Assembly (NCBI GenBank): GCA_019634165.1
Contig: JAHQVT010000007.1
Location: 62,001-126,000 of the forward strand
From: Rhodospirillales bacterium
Lineage (GTDB): Bacteria; Pseudomonadota; Alphaproteobacteria; Rhodospirillales; Thalassospiraceae
Length of the DNA stretch: 64,000 nt
Reading direction: 5' to 3'
The position numbers were made by a program, and so were the translations under genes. The notes beneath the pieces are model-generated. The model made no database searches. It worked only from the letters and a program-made list of their open reading frames with translations, and was not told where the DNA came from. Numbering within the stretch: the stretch's first letter is position 1; every line of letters starts with the position of its first letter. Positions 53,983 through 62,300 of the stretch are shown piece after piece.

Positions 53983-54273
53983 ATGCAGCAGCCATTTGTA
54001 TATATTCTCGCCAGCCGCCCCAATGGCACCCTATATGTCGGCGTGACCAGCGACTTGCGGCAGCGCATATATCAACATCGCGCGGGCGATGTTCCCGGCT
54101 TCACCCGTCGCTATGATGTCAAACAGCTCGTTTACATCGAACCACATGCCACCATGCCTGATGCAATCTTGCGTGAAAAACGCATCAAGAAATGGCGTCG
54201 GGCATGGAAAATACGCCTGATCGAGGAACACAACCCCAACTGGGACGATCTTTTTGATCAGTTAAACGTCTAA
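53983..54273 (+). CDS. GIY-YIG nuclease family protein embedded in palindromic repeats
   Basis: 96 residues, a single GIY-YIG domain of the YhbQ/UPF0213-like small class. Catalytic features: FVYILASRPNGTLYVGVTSDLRQRIYQH in pieces, that is, tyrosine in FVYIL, tyrosine in LYVG, arginine in DLRQRIYQH, and glutamate in AILREKRIKKW. No DNA-binding extension. It runs opposite to the surrounding phage genes and lies between terminase and the small terminase-like gene, with repeats 106 nt to its left and 40 nt to its right. A role in repeat mobility or repeat cleavage is inference. GTG 53899 is an alternative start. Confidence 0.85.
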   Translation: MQQPFVYILASRPNGTLYVGVTSDLRQRIYQHRAGDVPGFTRRYDVKQLVYIEPHATMPDAILREKRIKKWRRAWKIRLIEEHNPNWDDLFDQLNV

Positions 54274-54313
54274 GTTCTCGAAATACCGACCAATGGCATA
54301 TCTGACCCAAAAT

Positions 54314-54716
54314 CGTCGTTCCCGCGCAGGCGGGAACCCATCTCACCGTAGACCCAAGGCAGCACCATGGATGCCCGCCTGCGCGGGCATGACGGGAACA
54401 TCAAGACCACATATCGCCACATACCGTCGTTCCCTCAAAAGCGGGAACCCATCTCGCCACAGAACCACAACAGCACCATGGATACCCGCTTGCGCGGGCA
54501 TGACAGACCATTCCGGAGCCAGTCGGTATTCCCACGGCAGGGGAAGCCTATCCGGCCCCCACTTTATGCACATTAAACGGACCCAAACTCCGTCGTTCCC
54601 GTGTAGGCAGGAGCCCATCTCACCGCAGATCCACAACGGCATCATGGATGCCTGCCTGCGCAAGCATGACGGAATTATCGATGCCACATACCGTCATTCC
54701 CGCGAAGGCGGGAATC
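54314..54716. repeat. Palindromic composite repeats, right of GIY-YIG gene (about 3.5 units)
   Basis: Units at 54314-54397, 54425-54506, 54591-54673, a degenerate half at 54523-54552, and a final half at 54692-54716. Same orientation and same internal order as the left array; spacers ACCACAACAGCACCATG-like are kept. Outer units are more diverged. Confidence 0.85.
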
Positions 54717-54726
54717 TCGCGCCCCA

Positions 54727-55047
54727 TCACGTTCCGTTCAAAGTACGCCTCGCCTCTTTGATCAACGTCTCGACATCCACATCCTCACCCCCCATCGCCT
54801 TGCCGCTTTCCACCGCACCATCCGCACCACACGCCCAGCGCAAAAGCTTGATCAGGCTTTCAAGGTGACTAAGCCCCGCCTTGCACGCTGCCTGATGGGC
54901 GGTGAAATCCTTGGCGTCGCGCAAAAGGGCGGCCTGCTGTGCCGCCCGGCGATAGGCCTTGCGCACCCGGCTGATATCCCCCGGCAAATCACGCAACAGC
55001 TCCGCGCGCAAATCCGCCAATGGATCGATCTTTTCTGGTTCACCCAT
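54727..55047 (-). CDS. Small phage protein, T7 gp18-like terminase small subunit candidate
   Basis: 106 residues, helical and charged: DPLADLRAELLRDLPGDI, then AAQQAALLRDAKDFTAHQAACKAGLSHLESLIKLLRW in parts. T7 gp18 (DNA maturase A) is 89 residues and lies two genes before the large terminase; size and position match, but no sequence motif proves it. Start ATG 55047 with AGGA 6 nt upstream. The GIY-YIG/repeat island separates it from the large terminase. Confidence 0.6.
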   Translation of the reverse strand: MGEPEKIDPLADLRAELLRDLPGDISRVRKAYRRAAQQAALLRDAKDFTAHQAACKAGLSHLESLIKLLRWACGADGAVESGKAMGGEDVDVETLIKEARRTLNGT

Positions 55048-55056
55048 CGCCGATCC

Positions 55057-56154
55057 TTACACTGTGCAAAGTGCTGATAACCGCGCATCCGAAAGCCGCT
55101 CAGGCCAATAGGCCAGATTGCGCAGATGCCCGTTTAGGTGCTTATCCACCCCGTCATACGCCCCCAGCACGATCTTGGAAAAATTGCGCGGCATGGCAAA
55201 ACCGCTGGGGGATTTTAAAACCACCCCACCAAGCCCAACCGCAACCCCGTCATCCTCCCACGCCAGCACAATCCGGTGGCAGGTCGCGGGCATCAATGTG
55301 CCATAAAATGACTGGGTGATGATGGGTGTCCCGTCCCGGCGCAGCGAAATGCGAAGCTGATCGGCATCACTGTCATAGCCAAGATCAAGATGATCCTCAT
55401 CAAGGCTTGTGGAATAAAGCTGCAAAATCCGCCAGATGCCCTGCCACCCCGATGCGGTTTCAAGATCAAATACGAACGTCCCGGCCCCTTGGGCGAACCA
55501 ATCGCCCGGATCAAGCGTCACATCATCGCCAGCCCGCGTTGCCGGAATGCCGCCGCTGATGATGTCGCTGGTTGGGGCTGCCCCCGATTCAAGCTGCGCA
55601 TTCCAGATCAGGATTGATGCCGGAAGGGCGGAAATGGCCGTGCTGATTTTCGGATAGCGGGTGGTGCCTGATGCCACCTCCGCAATTGAAACGCGCTTCC
55701 AGTTTTCATCAAGCGACACGGCATGGGTGGAAGTCCCATTGATCCCGCCAAGGGTAATGTCCGCAACCCCCGAAACGCTACGCATCCAAATCGAAAAGCA
55801 ATAAACCGCACCCACATCAAGATTGCCAACATTCTGATAAATCCCATCCGCCCCGCCAGGAAGATCAAGCTGTGTGGCGGTCTGGCTGCCATCGGGGGCG
55901 ACGACCAAACTGCTACTGATCGCAACTCCGGCATTCTTTTCCCAAAGCGCATTATCAAATGCGTTGGAATAACGAAATTCGTTGGTTGCCGGACCTTCGA
56001 TCAAAAGTCCACGGTTACGGCCAAGCTCGTCATGGTCATAGCCCGGCTGATCAATTGCATGGCTTTGCAACAATCCGTTTCCGCCACGGATCAATTTGGT
56101 GCTGGCGCGTGAAAGCTTCACACAGGCGCCAAGCGGCTGATAACGCAATCCCAT
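55057..56154 (-). CDS. Phage tail / receptor-binding protein, concanavalin-like
   Basis: 365 residues. After an N-terminal region (NRGLLIEGPATNEFRYSNAF) it is mostly beta-sheet, with jelly-roll-like segments such as YCFSIWMRSVSGVADITLG and a C-terminal LamG-like part (HRIVLAWEDDGVAVGLGG, LGAYDGVDKHLNGHLRNLAYWPERLS), typical of carbohydrate-binding tail proteins. ATG 56154 has AAGGAG 9 nt upstream; ATG 56163 touches that site. Follows the tail-fibre gene, so it may be the host-recognition tip (inference). Confidence 0.75.
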   Translation of the reverse strand: MGLRYQPLGACVKLSRASTKLIRGGNGLLQSHAIDQPGYDHDELGRNRGLLIEGPATNEFRYSNAFDNALWEKNAGVAISSSLVVAPDGSQTATQLDLPGGADGIYQNVGNLDVGAVYCFSIWMRSVSGVADITLGGINGTSTHAVSLDENWKRVSIAEVASGTTRYPKISTAISALPASILIWNAQLESGAAPTSDIISGGIPATRAGDDVTLDPGDWFAQGAGTFVFDLETASGWQGIWRILQLYSTSLDEDHLDLGYDSDADQLRISLRRDGTPIITQSFYGTLMPATCHRIVLAWEDDGVAVGLGGVVLKSPSGFAMPRNFSKIVLGAYDGVDKHLNGHLRNLAYWPERLSDARLSALCTV

Positions 56155-56206
56155 TGGATGCATCTCCTTGAAACGAAATATCAGGTTAATGGCGGGTTTG
56201 CTGTGC

Positions 56207-57607
56207 TTAACCGCCGATGCGATGCAGATGGAAAAAGGTCAAAAGATCGCTCTGCCCGATCTGGCGGGTATTACTGTCTGTATGGGCCAGCCGCACGCGC
56301 AATCCGTTTGCCGCTCCCGCATCAATCCGCGCCACCCCGTTTAAGCGCAATGTATGCGCAGCCCCCGTACCAATCGCGGTAATATCAGTTGTCTGAAGAT
56401 GGCTTGACCAGTTTGTGCCGTCATATCGTTCAACCGATAAGGTCGTCATCACCGTTTCGTCTGTCACCGGGAACCGCACCCCGATATCAATATGATAAAA
56501 GCCCGGCGGCAATCCCATTGGGCCAAAATTGGCAATGTCATAAAGATTGTGGCTGTCTTCAATCACCTGATCCCATTCAATCAAAAACGCCCCACCAGCC
56601 GGGATGCTTTGGCTACCCGTTTTCAACAATTTGACCAAAGGTCCAGCTTCACGCACCGGGCAGGCAAACCACCGCCCGCCTTCGCAAATCACATCGACCA
56701 TATCGCCGCGCAGCGGCAGGCCATAAATCGCGTTTTGCGCCGCCCCATTTGTCGGCAAAATCACATCGCCACTCGCGGCGGTCACATCCACCAATGTCCC
56801 ATCACCGTTAAAGACCCGGTATCGCACCCCATTGCGTGCAATCGCCGCATTGGGCAGGGTCAATCGCGCCCCGTTCGACAGCCGCACAAGCGATCCGGTA
56901 TTGCGGATATCCATGATCCGATTGACCGGCGCGTCCAAAACCGGCATCCGGCGCTCATCCTCCCACGCCAATGAATTGCCGCTGCGAAAATCAAGATCAA
57001 GCATCGCACCGGCATCTTCACGGCCAAAGGATTTTTGGGCGGTTTCACAGCGTGTATCAGCGGCTTCTGCCCGGTTCGCCGCATCGGTGGCGCGGGTGGC
57101 GTGATCCTGTGCTGCACTGATTTCATGCGCTTGCGGGCCATTGGCGATCCCGTCCCCATCGGCGTTCCAGGCCAAAACCCGACCGGGTGCAATATCAGGC
57201 AACTCCGCCGAAGCCTGATCACGATCCCCCACCGCCAATCGAAGTGTGCCGCCAAGCCCGTGATCCACATCGCCAATCGCAGCGGTGACAAAATCAAGAT
57301 CACGTTCAATCGCATCGCCACGCGGGACCGACATGGCGTCATAGGAACTTAACCGCCGCAATCGCAACACCCGCGCAAGGGTAATCGTGCTGCCCATGAC
57401 AGGCGGAGTTTCAAATTTAACTGTTCCGCCGGTTTGGCCACCTGTTCCAAGACTGATGTGAAACCCCGACGTAATATCGTCCTCATTGATCGTGACCCGC
57501 ACATCACTGCTGTCAAACACTTCAAAATCAAAAGGAAATGCTGTGCGTACGCCATCGCCGTCGAACCGGATCGATGCGACCTGTTGATTGGAAAAAACCG
57601 TGCCCAT
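56207..57607 (-). CDS. Phage tail fibre protein, T7 gp17-like N-terminus
   Basis: 466 residues. N-terminal 130 residues match the T7 tail-fibre attachment domain pattern (FDGDGVRTAFPFDFEVFDSSDVRVTI, SSYDAMSVPRGDAIERDLDFVTAAIGDVDHGLGGTLRL in pieces). Next comes a helical repeat (AAQDHATRATDAANRAEAAD), then a beta-rich C-terminal half. Start ATG 57607 with GGGGAGG upstream. Anchors the fibre to the tail. Confidence 0.85.
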   Translation of the reverse strand: MGTVFSNQQVASIRFDGDGVRTAFPFDFEVFDSSDVRVTINEDDITSGFHISLGTGGQTGGTVKFETPPVMGSTITLARVLRLRRLSSYDAMSVPRGDAIERDLDFVTAAIGDVDHGLGGTLRLAVGDRDQASAELPDIAPGRVLAWNADGDGIANGPQAHEISAAQDHATRATDAANRAEAADTRCETAQKSFGREDAGAMLDLDFRSGNSLAWEDERRMPVLDAPVNRIMDIRNTGSLVRLSNGARLTLPNAAIARNGVRYRVFNGDGTLVDVTAASGDVILPTNGAAQNAIYGLPLRGDMVDVICEGGRWFACPVREAGPLVKLLKTGSQSIPAGGAFLIEWDQVIEDSHNLYDIANFGPMGLPPGFYHIDIGVRFPVTDETVMTTLSVERYDGTNWSSHLQTTDITAIGTGAAHTLRLNGVARIDAGAANGLRVRLAHTDSNTRQIGQSDLLTFFHLHRIGG

Positions 57608-57636
57608 ATCCTGCCTCCCCTTTAATCGGCGTTTGA

Positions 57637-58071
57637 TCAGCGTTGCGAAAACCACGCGGTGAGGCGCGCGACCGTGTCATCCTGCGTTGATCGCAAAAGA
57701 GACTTTTCGCGCCAGCTTGCCTGATTGTTGATCTGATTGCGTTTGCGGGTGGCCGCCGCCTCATCCGATGCCGCGTCCTGCAAAGCGGATTTTTCGTAAC
57801 CTGCCAAAACTGCACTGGCCGATCCGCTCCCACCTGCGATCAATCCCGATGCCCCTTGCCGGGCACGAAGGCTTGCCTGTCGGCGGCGAAGGGCATCTTC
57901 GCGCGCGGCATCTTGTTGTTTTTGGTTGGCTGCAATATTGGCCAGTTCGGCCTGCCGGGCGGCTTGGGCCTGCTCAATCTGGCTTTGGGCACTGGTCTGA
58001 CCTGCCTGAATTTTTTGCCCGGTTTGCAAGACCGAAGCCGCCATTGGCACAATTGATGTAAACCCACCCAT
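57637..58071 (-). CDS. Phage internal virion protein, T7 gp14-like
   Basis: 144 residues, Ala/Gln-rich, with a long coiled-coil-like stretch (QAGQTSAQSQIEQAQAARQAELANI and REDALRRRQASLRARQGASG in parts) and a GSGSASAVL linker. Composition and place after the tail tubular B gene match small internal virion proteins of podoviruses. Its ATG overlaps the upstream stop (TGATG), so it is translationally coupled. Confidence 0.7.
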   Translation of the reverse strand: MGGFTSIVPMAASVLQTGQKIQAGQTSAQSQIEQAQAARQAELANIAANQKQQDAAREDALRRRQASLRARQGASGLIAGGSGSASAVLAGYEKSALQDAASDEAAATRKRNQINNQASWREKSLLRSTQDDTVARLTAWFSQR

Positions 58072-60005
58072 CAGTCATTCACCCCCATTTCACTTGCCGC
58101 ACCCAACAATAAAAAAGGCCGGGGAAAGTCCCCGGCGATGCGCCATAAACCACTGTTGATTGTCCCGCCACTACCCCGCCGCCACCCCAGACTTCGTAAT
58201 GTGATATCCCCGCTATAAAGTGCGTCGGCTTCCGTCTCTGTCTTCGCATCCGAAACCGGCAAGGCGACATCGCGCAATCCGCGCCCTGTATCAACGCGAA
58301 GCTGCCCGCTTTGCTGCAACCGCAATGTCAGCGACACCAACCGCACCGCATTGCCACCATGCGGGCGACTGCCATCGCGTCCAGCCGGCGGCAGGGCATA
58401 AATTTCATGGGTAAAGGGCACTCCGATTTTGACCGAAGAAACCGGACCAACATTTTCCGGCAATGTCACGGTGCCACCGGCCACCAAAAGGTCATCGGTC
58501 AATGTGCCCTCCGCCCATACACTGACCGTTAAGCCATCAAGCGCATCCAAACTCCCCCAATGGCGTCTTGGCGCGTCATTGGCGCCAACATCTTGATTGG
58601 TTTGCAAATCAAACCCGCAGTCCTCATCAAACACGCCAAGATAATACCGATCCCCCCGGCGCAGGCAGACATAAACATCGCCCCCGGAAACCGAAACCGA
58701 TTGAAACTGGCAATCAGCAACATTTTGCGCCGACCAGGCGGTAATGGCTTCGGACCGATACAGCGTCAGGGTTCCAAGCGATCCATCGCCCATCACCACG
58801 TGCAGCAACCGACGATTGGCATCAAACGCCTGATCGACCGGATCATTGACCAAATGGCGCGATAGCAACGCCAGATCAGCCGATCCATAAGCCTGCTCGA
58901 CATCGGTAAACAGAAATTCGCGAATTTCCCGCCCGCTGCGCCCGGCAAAGATCGTCGCCCCGTCAATATTAACCAGCGGCACCGTTCGATTGCTTTGGCT
59001 GCCGATCCGGGTTTGTCGGGTGATCTGAATGTTGGCGGGGGTTAACGGATCACCTGTGACCATCCATTCCGACCCGCTGGTGAAAACCTGCAAATGCCGC
59101 CCGGCAAACACCCCGGTAATCGCATTGACCTGATCGGCCAAAAGGGCAAATTCAATCGCCTCATCATCAAGGCCGTCACCTAGGTCAAAATTAAACAAAT
59201 CGCCTGATTTTGACATCCACAACCGGTTGGGCAAATCGCGCGATCCACCAATCACCATCCGGTCCTGATGAAATGTCACACTGCGCGGCCATCCACGCAC
59301 ATCGGAAAAGGCCTGCTCGCTAAAATCAATGGTGGCATCGGTATTTGGCAATGTGTCTTTCAGCGCAATGGTTGCCACTCTTGGCCCGGCAACATGGGTG
59401 ACTTCGCCCTCAATCCCGCTAATGCGCCACAATGTGCCAACATGCCCGTCAACAAACACATCCGCATTGGCCGTAATCGTCACCGAACCGCTGGTTCCCG
59501 ACGGGGTTAAAGTCACCGCAGGATCGATGAATTTGTAATAGGGTTGGGCAATGTCATAATTCGTTGCGCGCCAGGCCCACAGGGTCATGTGCCAATCGCC
59601 CGTCGGTGTTCTGGTCAATCGCACCGGCGATGCATCGGGATGGACAACCAAAAGCGTATCGGCACTTTGCGTCCAGTTTAAAAGATCATGATGCTCCACC
59701 CCGAACGGGGTTTCAAACCACTGCGTTGCCACCCCGTCTTCAAACACCACCGCACGTTTATCACCAAAGGCCAGAAGATAGGTCTGTTCGGTATTGAACT
59801 CAAACGTGATCAGGCGCACCGGCCCGTCCAGCTCATCAACCAACCGGATGCCGGGACGGCGGCGCACCCCGCCCGATGGTTCGATAAACACATTGCGCAA
59901 CCGTGCCGCCCCATTGGCATAGGCCGTCAAATCCGACCGCCCCCAAAGTTCCGGTGCCAGTTCCCCGGTCGAGAATGTGTTTTTCTCTAAAACACGGCGT
60001 GCCAT
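58071..60005 (-). CDS. Phage tail tubular protein B-like (T7 gp12 type)
   Basis: 644 residues. Begins KNTFSTGELAPELWGRSDLTAYANGAARLRN, the family start, with VFIEPSGGVRRRPGI soon after; the rest is beta-rich with nozzle-type repeats (DVRGWPRSVTFHQDRMVIGGSRDLPNRLWMSKSGDLFNF in pieces). It forms the tail tube nozzle. The last codons encode an intrinsic terminator. A group of palindromic repeats separates it from the tail tubular A-like gene. Confidence 0.85.
   Translation of the reverse strand: MARRVLEKNTFSTGELAPELWGRSDLTAYANGAARLRNVFIEPSGGVRRRPGIRLVDELDGPVRLITFEFNTEQTYLLAFGDKRAVVFEDGVATQWFETPFGVEHHDLLNWTQSADTLLVVHPDASPVRLTRTPTGDWHMTLWAWRATNYDIAQPYYKFIDPAVTLTPSGTSGSVTITANADVFVDGHVGTLWRISGIEGEVTHVAGPRVATIALKDTLPNTDATIDFSEQAFSDVRGWPRSVTFHQDRMVIGGSRDLPNRLWMSKSGDLFNFDLGDGLDDEAIEFALLADQVNAITGVFAGRHLQVFTSGSEWMVTGDPLTPANIQITRQTRIGSQSNRTVPLVNIDGATIFAGRSGREIREFLFTDVEQAYGSADLALLSRHLVNDPVDQAFDANRRLLHVVMGDGSLGTLTLYRSEAITAWSAQNVADCQFQSVSVSGGDVYVCLRRGDRYYLGVFDEDCGFDLQTNQDVGANDAPRRHWGSLDALDGLTVSVWAEGTLTDDLLVAGGTVTLPENVGPVSSVKIGVPFTHEIYALPPAGRDGSRPHGGNAVRLVSLTLRLQQSGQLRVDTGRGLRDVALPVSDAKTETEADALYSGDITLRSLGWRRGSGGTINSGLWRIAGDFPRPFLLLGAASEMGVND
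58111..58136 (-). terminator. Intrinsic terminator inside the 3' end of the tail tubular B-like gene
   Basis: Minus strand GCCGGGGA-CTT-TCCCCGGC then CTTTTTTATT, an 8-bp GC-rich stem and U-run, 40-65 nt before the stop codon. It would cut transcripts within the coding sequence unless ribosomes or antitermination prevent it. Confidence 0.75.
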
Positions 60006-60067
60006 TGGTCGCTCCTTGATGAAAGTGACGGGCTCAGTGCTTGCGGTTCACCCTGTTGTTTCAGGCT

Positions 60068-60208
60068 CTGTCATCCCCGCGAAGGCGGGGATCCATGCTG
60101 CTGCTGGAATGTTGCAACGGAATGGGTTCCCCCTTCGCGGGAACGACGGAAGGCAAAAATACGTGTATGCATCGAACGAACGTCATCCCCGCGCAGGCGG
60201 GGACCTCG
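60068..60208. repeat. Palindromic repeats between tail tubular genes
   Basis: Three arms: CTGTCATCCCCGCGAAGGCG... (60068-60096), GGGTTCCCCCTTCGCGGGAA... (60124-60149, inverted) and CGTCATCCCCGCGCAGGCGG... (60181-60208). They share the core of the 53.6-54.7 kb repeats with the CCCCGC variant. Confidence 0.8.
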
Positions 60209-60233
60209 CACAACATGCGCCAGTCTCGCCGTC

Positions 60234-60812
60234 TTACCCCCGTGCCGAAATCAACGAAAACCCCTCAATCGCCTGCGGGGTGGATTGCTGCGCATCGGCA
60301 AGTCGGGCTTGGCGAAACTGATCTTCCGATCGCTTAAACAGATATTCCGCCCGTGTGCTGCTTTCAGTCAGCGGCAGGCAAAATTCGGCCGCCAACCGCG
60401 CAATCAGGGCAAGATCAAACCACGGTGGAAAACTGCCCTCGGCCAAGCGCCCGACATAGGAAAGCCATGCGGTTTCCCCATCACACACAACAGCCCGGTC
60501 GCGCAGCTCAAACCGGGTAATTTTACCGCCGTCATTTTCAAGCGACAGCAACCGGATAAAATCCCGCGGCAGGGCAAATAAATGACGGCCCCCTTGCGGA
60601 CCCTGCCCGTCATCTTCGGACGCCAACCGCGCCAGCCACACACCGCGCGCGGCAAACCGCCACGGATAGCCCGCCAACATGCCATCGCGAATGGTCGGAT
60701 AAAGCAGATGGGCAATTTCCGCTTCGGCCGTATCTTCCTCAAACGAGGAAATCGGCGCCGCCCCGATCATCACCAAGGCCCGCGCACACAGTGCGACATC
60801 ACTTAACGCCAT
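60234..60812 (-). CDS. Phage tail tubular protein A-like (T7 gp11 type)
   Basis: 192 residues. N-terminal ALCARALVMIGAAPISSFEED, then EIAHLLYPTIRDGMLAGYPWRFA is the recurring gp11 pattern (short helix, then YPWRFA), and ALIARLAAEFCLPLTES-type helices close it. It joins the portal to the tail nozzle. Start ATG 60812 (GGGGGATC upstream). Confidence 0.82.
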   Translation of the reverse strand: MALSDVALCARALVMIGAAPISSFEEDTAEAEIAHLLYPTIRDGMLAGYPWRFAARGVWLARLASEDDGQGPQGGRHLFALPRDFIRLLSLENDGGKITRFELRDRAVVCDGETAWLSYVGRLAEGSFPPWFDLALIARLAAEFCLPLTESSTRAEYLFKRSEDQFRQARLADAQQSTPQAIEGFSLISARG

Positions 60813-60832
60813 CTGATCCCCCAAAACAAAAA

Positions 60833-60856
60833 CGGGGCCCGGAAAACCGGACCCCG
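60833..60856 (-). terminator. Intrinsic terminator
   Basis: Minus strand CGGGGTCCGG-TTTT-CCGGGCCCCG then TTTTTGTTTT. Lies between the fibre-like gene at 60892 and the tail tubular A gene. Confidence 0.88.
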
Positions 60857-60891
60857 CAAGAAGTCAAATCGTGAAAACCGAGCTATTCTTT

Positions 60892-61494
60892 TCAACCAAT
60901 GCGACGAATTGAACACTCCATATGAATGTCCGGCAGACCTGAATCAGGATCGCCGACGCCCAACCCGTTTGTTACACGATCATCACTGCAAAGGTACTGC
61001 AGCTTGAATGTCGTTGCTTGGGTGAGCGTCATGATGCGCCCGAAGGCGCCAAGCATGAAACTATTCTGGCCTGTTGAACCACCATGCCCCGTCGTACTAT
61101 CAATCGTAACAGGGTCACCTGCGACAGATTGAAGACGAGAACGCGTTACGCCTGTCTTATGGAACTGCTGCACAAAATCGACAACATAAGTACCCGCCCC
61201 CAAAACAAACTGATCATTGGCAATATCCGTACTCGCATCCACAATAGAATTTTCTTCTTCATAATTGATGTTTCGATCCTGCCAACTGCCGGAAACAGAC
61301 GGACCACCGTTACCGCCAGCCACTGTCTTGTGCTGAAGACGAAGAACTTCAACATTCTGGTTGTTGGTAGCGTTACCGCCAAACAGCGTTTCCAGTGCCT
61401 GAAGCAACTGCGTATCGTCCATCCGATCCGGAACAATTTCAGCCGCCAAAACAACGTTAAGAACTTCACTTTCAACCGGGCTCAAACACTGCAT
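60892..61494 (-). CDS. Phage structural protein sharing its N-terminus with the adjacent collar protein
   Basis: 200 residues. First 40 residues (PVESEVLNVVLAAEIVPDRMDDTQLLQALETLFGG) match the start of the next upstream gene's product, but the rest (residues 50-200) is a different, Gly/Thr-rich beta domain (TTFKLQYLCSDDRVTNG, DIHMECSIRRIG). Probably a virion fibre or decoration protein. GGAG 8 nt before ATG 61494. Confidence 0.7.
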   Translation of the reverse strand: MQCLSPVESEVLNVVLAAEIVPDRMDDTQLLQALETLFGGNATNNQNVEVLRLQHKTVAGGNGGPSVSGSWQDRNINYEEENSIVDASTDIANDQFVLGAGTYVVDFVQQFHKTGVTRSRLQSVAGDPVTIDSTTGHGGSTGQNSFMLGAFGRIMTLTQATTFKLQYLCSDDRVTNGLGVGDPDSGLPDIHMECSIRRIG

Positions 61495-61521
61495 ATGAAT
61501 TCTCCAAACGTGATACAAAAA

Positions 61522-61546
61522 ACCCGGCAAGCAAAGCCTGCCGGGT
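61522..61546 (-). terminator. Intrinsic terminator
   Basis: Minus strand ACCCGGCAGGC-TTT-GCTTGCCGGGT then TTTTTG: nearly perfect stem plus U-run between two fibre genes. Confidence 0.92.
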
Positions 61547-61572
61547 GTCGTTTAAATGCGGATCAATTGACC

Positions 61573-62202
61573 TTACTGGCCGGAAGAAACCATCGGATAA
61601 AACGCCTTAATCGCATAGGTCATCGCGATGTTGCGTGGGCGGGTTTCGTCTGCGTAGTTGTAGGGCGAATTAGTCAGGTTACTGGTTTTCCTGTCATCAA
61701 TAGCAGTTAGATCGTAATCACTTCCGCCGGATTGACCAGTCGTGCGGTTGACACCAGATTGCGCATCCATTGCACCTAGACGGTGGTCATGATCTTGCAG
61801 TGCATGGTCCTGCCCACTCGCGAACACACGACCATCATCAACACCACGACCAGCGTCAAAACCACGGACGAACTCGCCCCGCATATCCGGCAGATTGAAA
61901 GTCGACACTTCGTCACCGTGCCCCCAAAGAGTACCAACAGTAGCGAAAAGATTGGCGTATTCGACACGTGAAACAGCCGAACCATCACAAACCAACCAGC
62001 CTTCCGGCGGAGTTGGCATGGCAAAGGCGGAAACCGATCCGATTTCGCTACCGGTGACAACACCGCCACCGCCCGAACCGCCATTGGTGATCAGGCTCTC
62101 AATCGCTTGCAGCAACTGGGTTTTGTCATCACAATCAGGCCAGATACCGGCCCCCTGAATGACATTCAGAACTTCACATTCCACTGGGGTAGATCCCTGC
62201 AT
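61573..62202 (-). CDS. Phage tail collar domain protein
   Basis: 209 residues. N-terminal anchor-like domain (PVECEVLNVIQGAGIWPDCDD) shared with the 60892 gene, Gly-rich linker (GGSGGGG), then a tail collar domain: PEGWLVCDGSAVSRVEYANLF, FNLPDMRGEFVRGFDAGRG and ADETRPRNIAMTYAIKA. Likely a fibre or spike. Good site AAGGAGA before ATG. Confidence 0.85.
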   Translation of the reverse strand: MQGSTPVECEVLNVIQGAGIWPDCDDKTQLLQAIESLITNGGSGGGGVVTGSEIGSVSAFAMPTPPEGWLVCDGSAVSRVEYANLFATVGTLWGHGDEVSTFNLPDMRGEFVRGFDAGRGVDDGRVFASGQDHALQDHDHRLGAMDAQSGVNRTTGQSGGSDYDLTAIDDRKTSNLTNSPYNYADETRPRNIAMTYAIKAFYPMVSSGQ

Positions 62203-62231
62203 AAGCAGTCTCCTTGGTTGGATAAAGAAAA

Positions 62232-62255
62232 CCCCGGCAACGGATGCTGCCGAGG
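62232..62255 (-). terminator. Intrinsic terminator
   Basis: Minus strand CCTCGGCA / TGCCGGGG with an 8-nt loop, then TTTTCTTT, between the two collar genes. Confidence 0.82.
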
Positions 62256-62300
62256 CAAGAGCGAAGAAAAGGATATGAAAACCTGAAGTGTCTTTAATGA

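Noticed and set aside
53650-54716. CRISPR-like array
   Set aside because: Units are about 80 bp, internally palindromic and variable, and the spacers between them are not unique 30-40-bp sequences; no cas gene is near.
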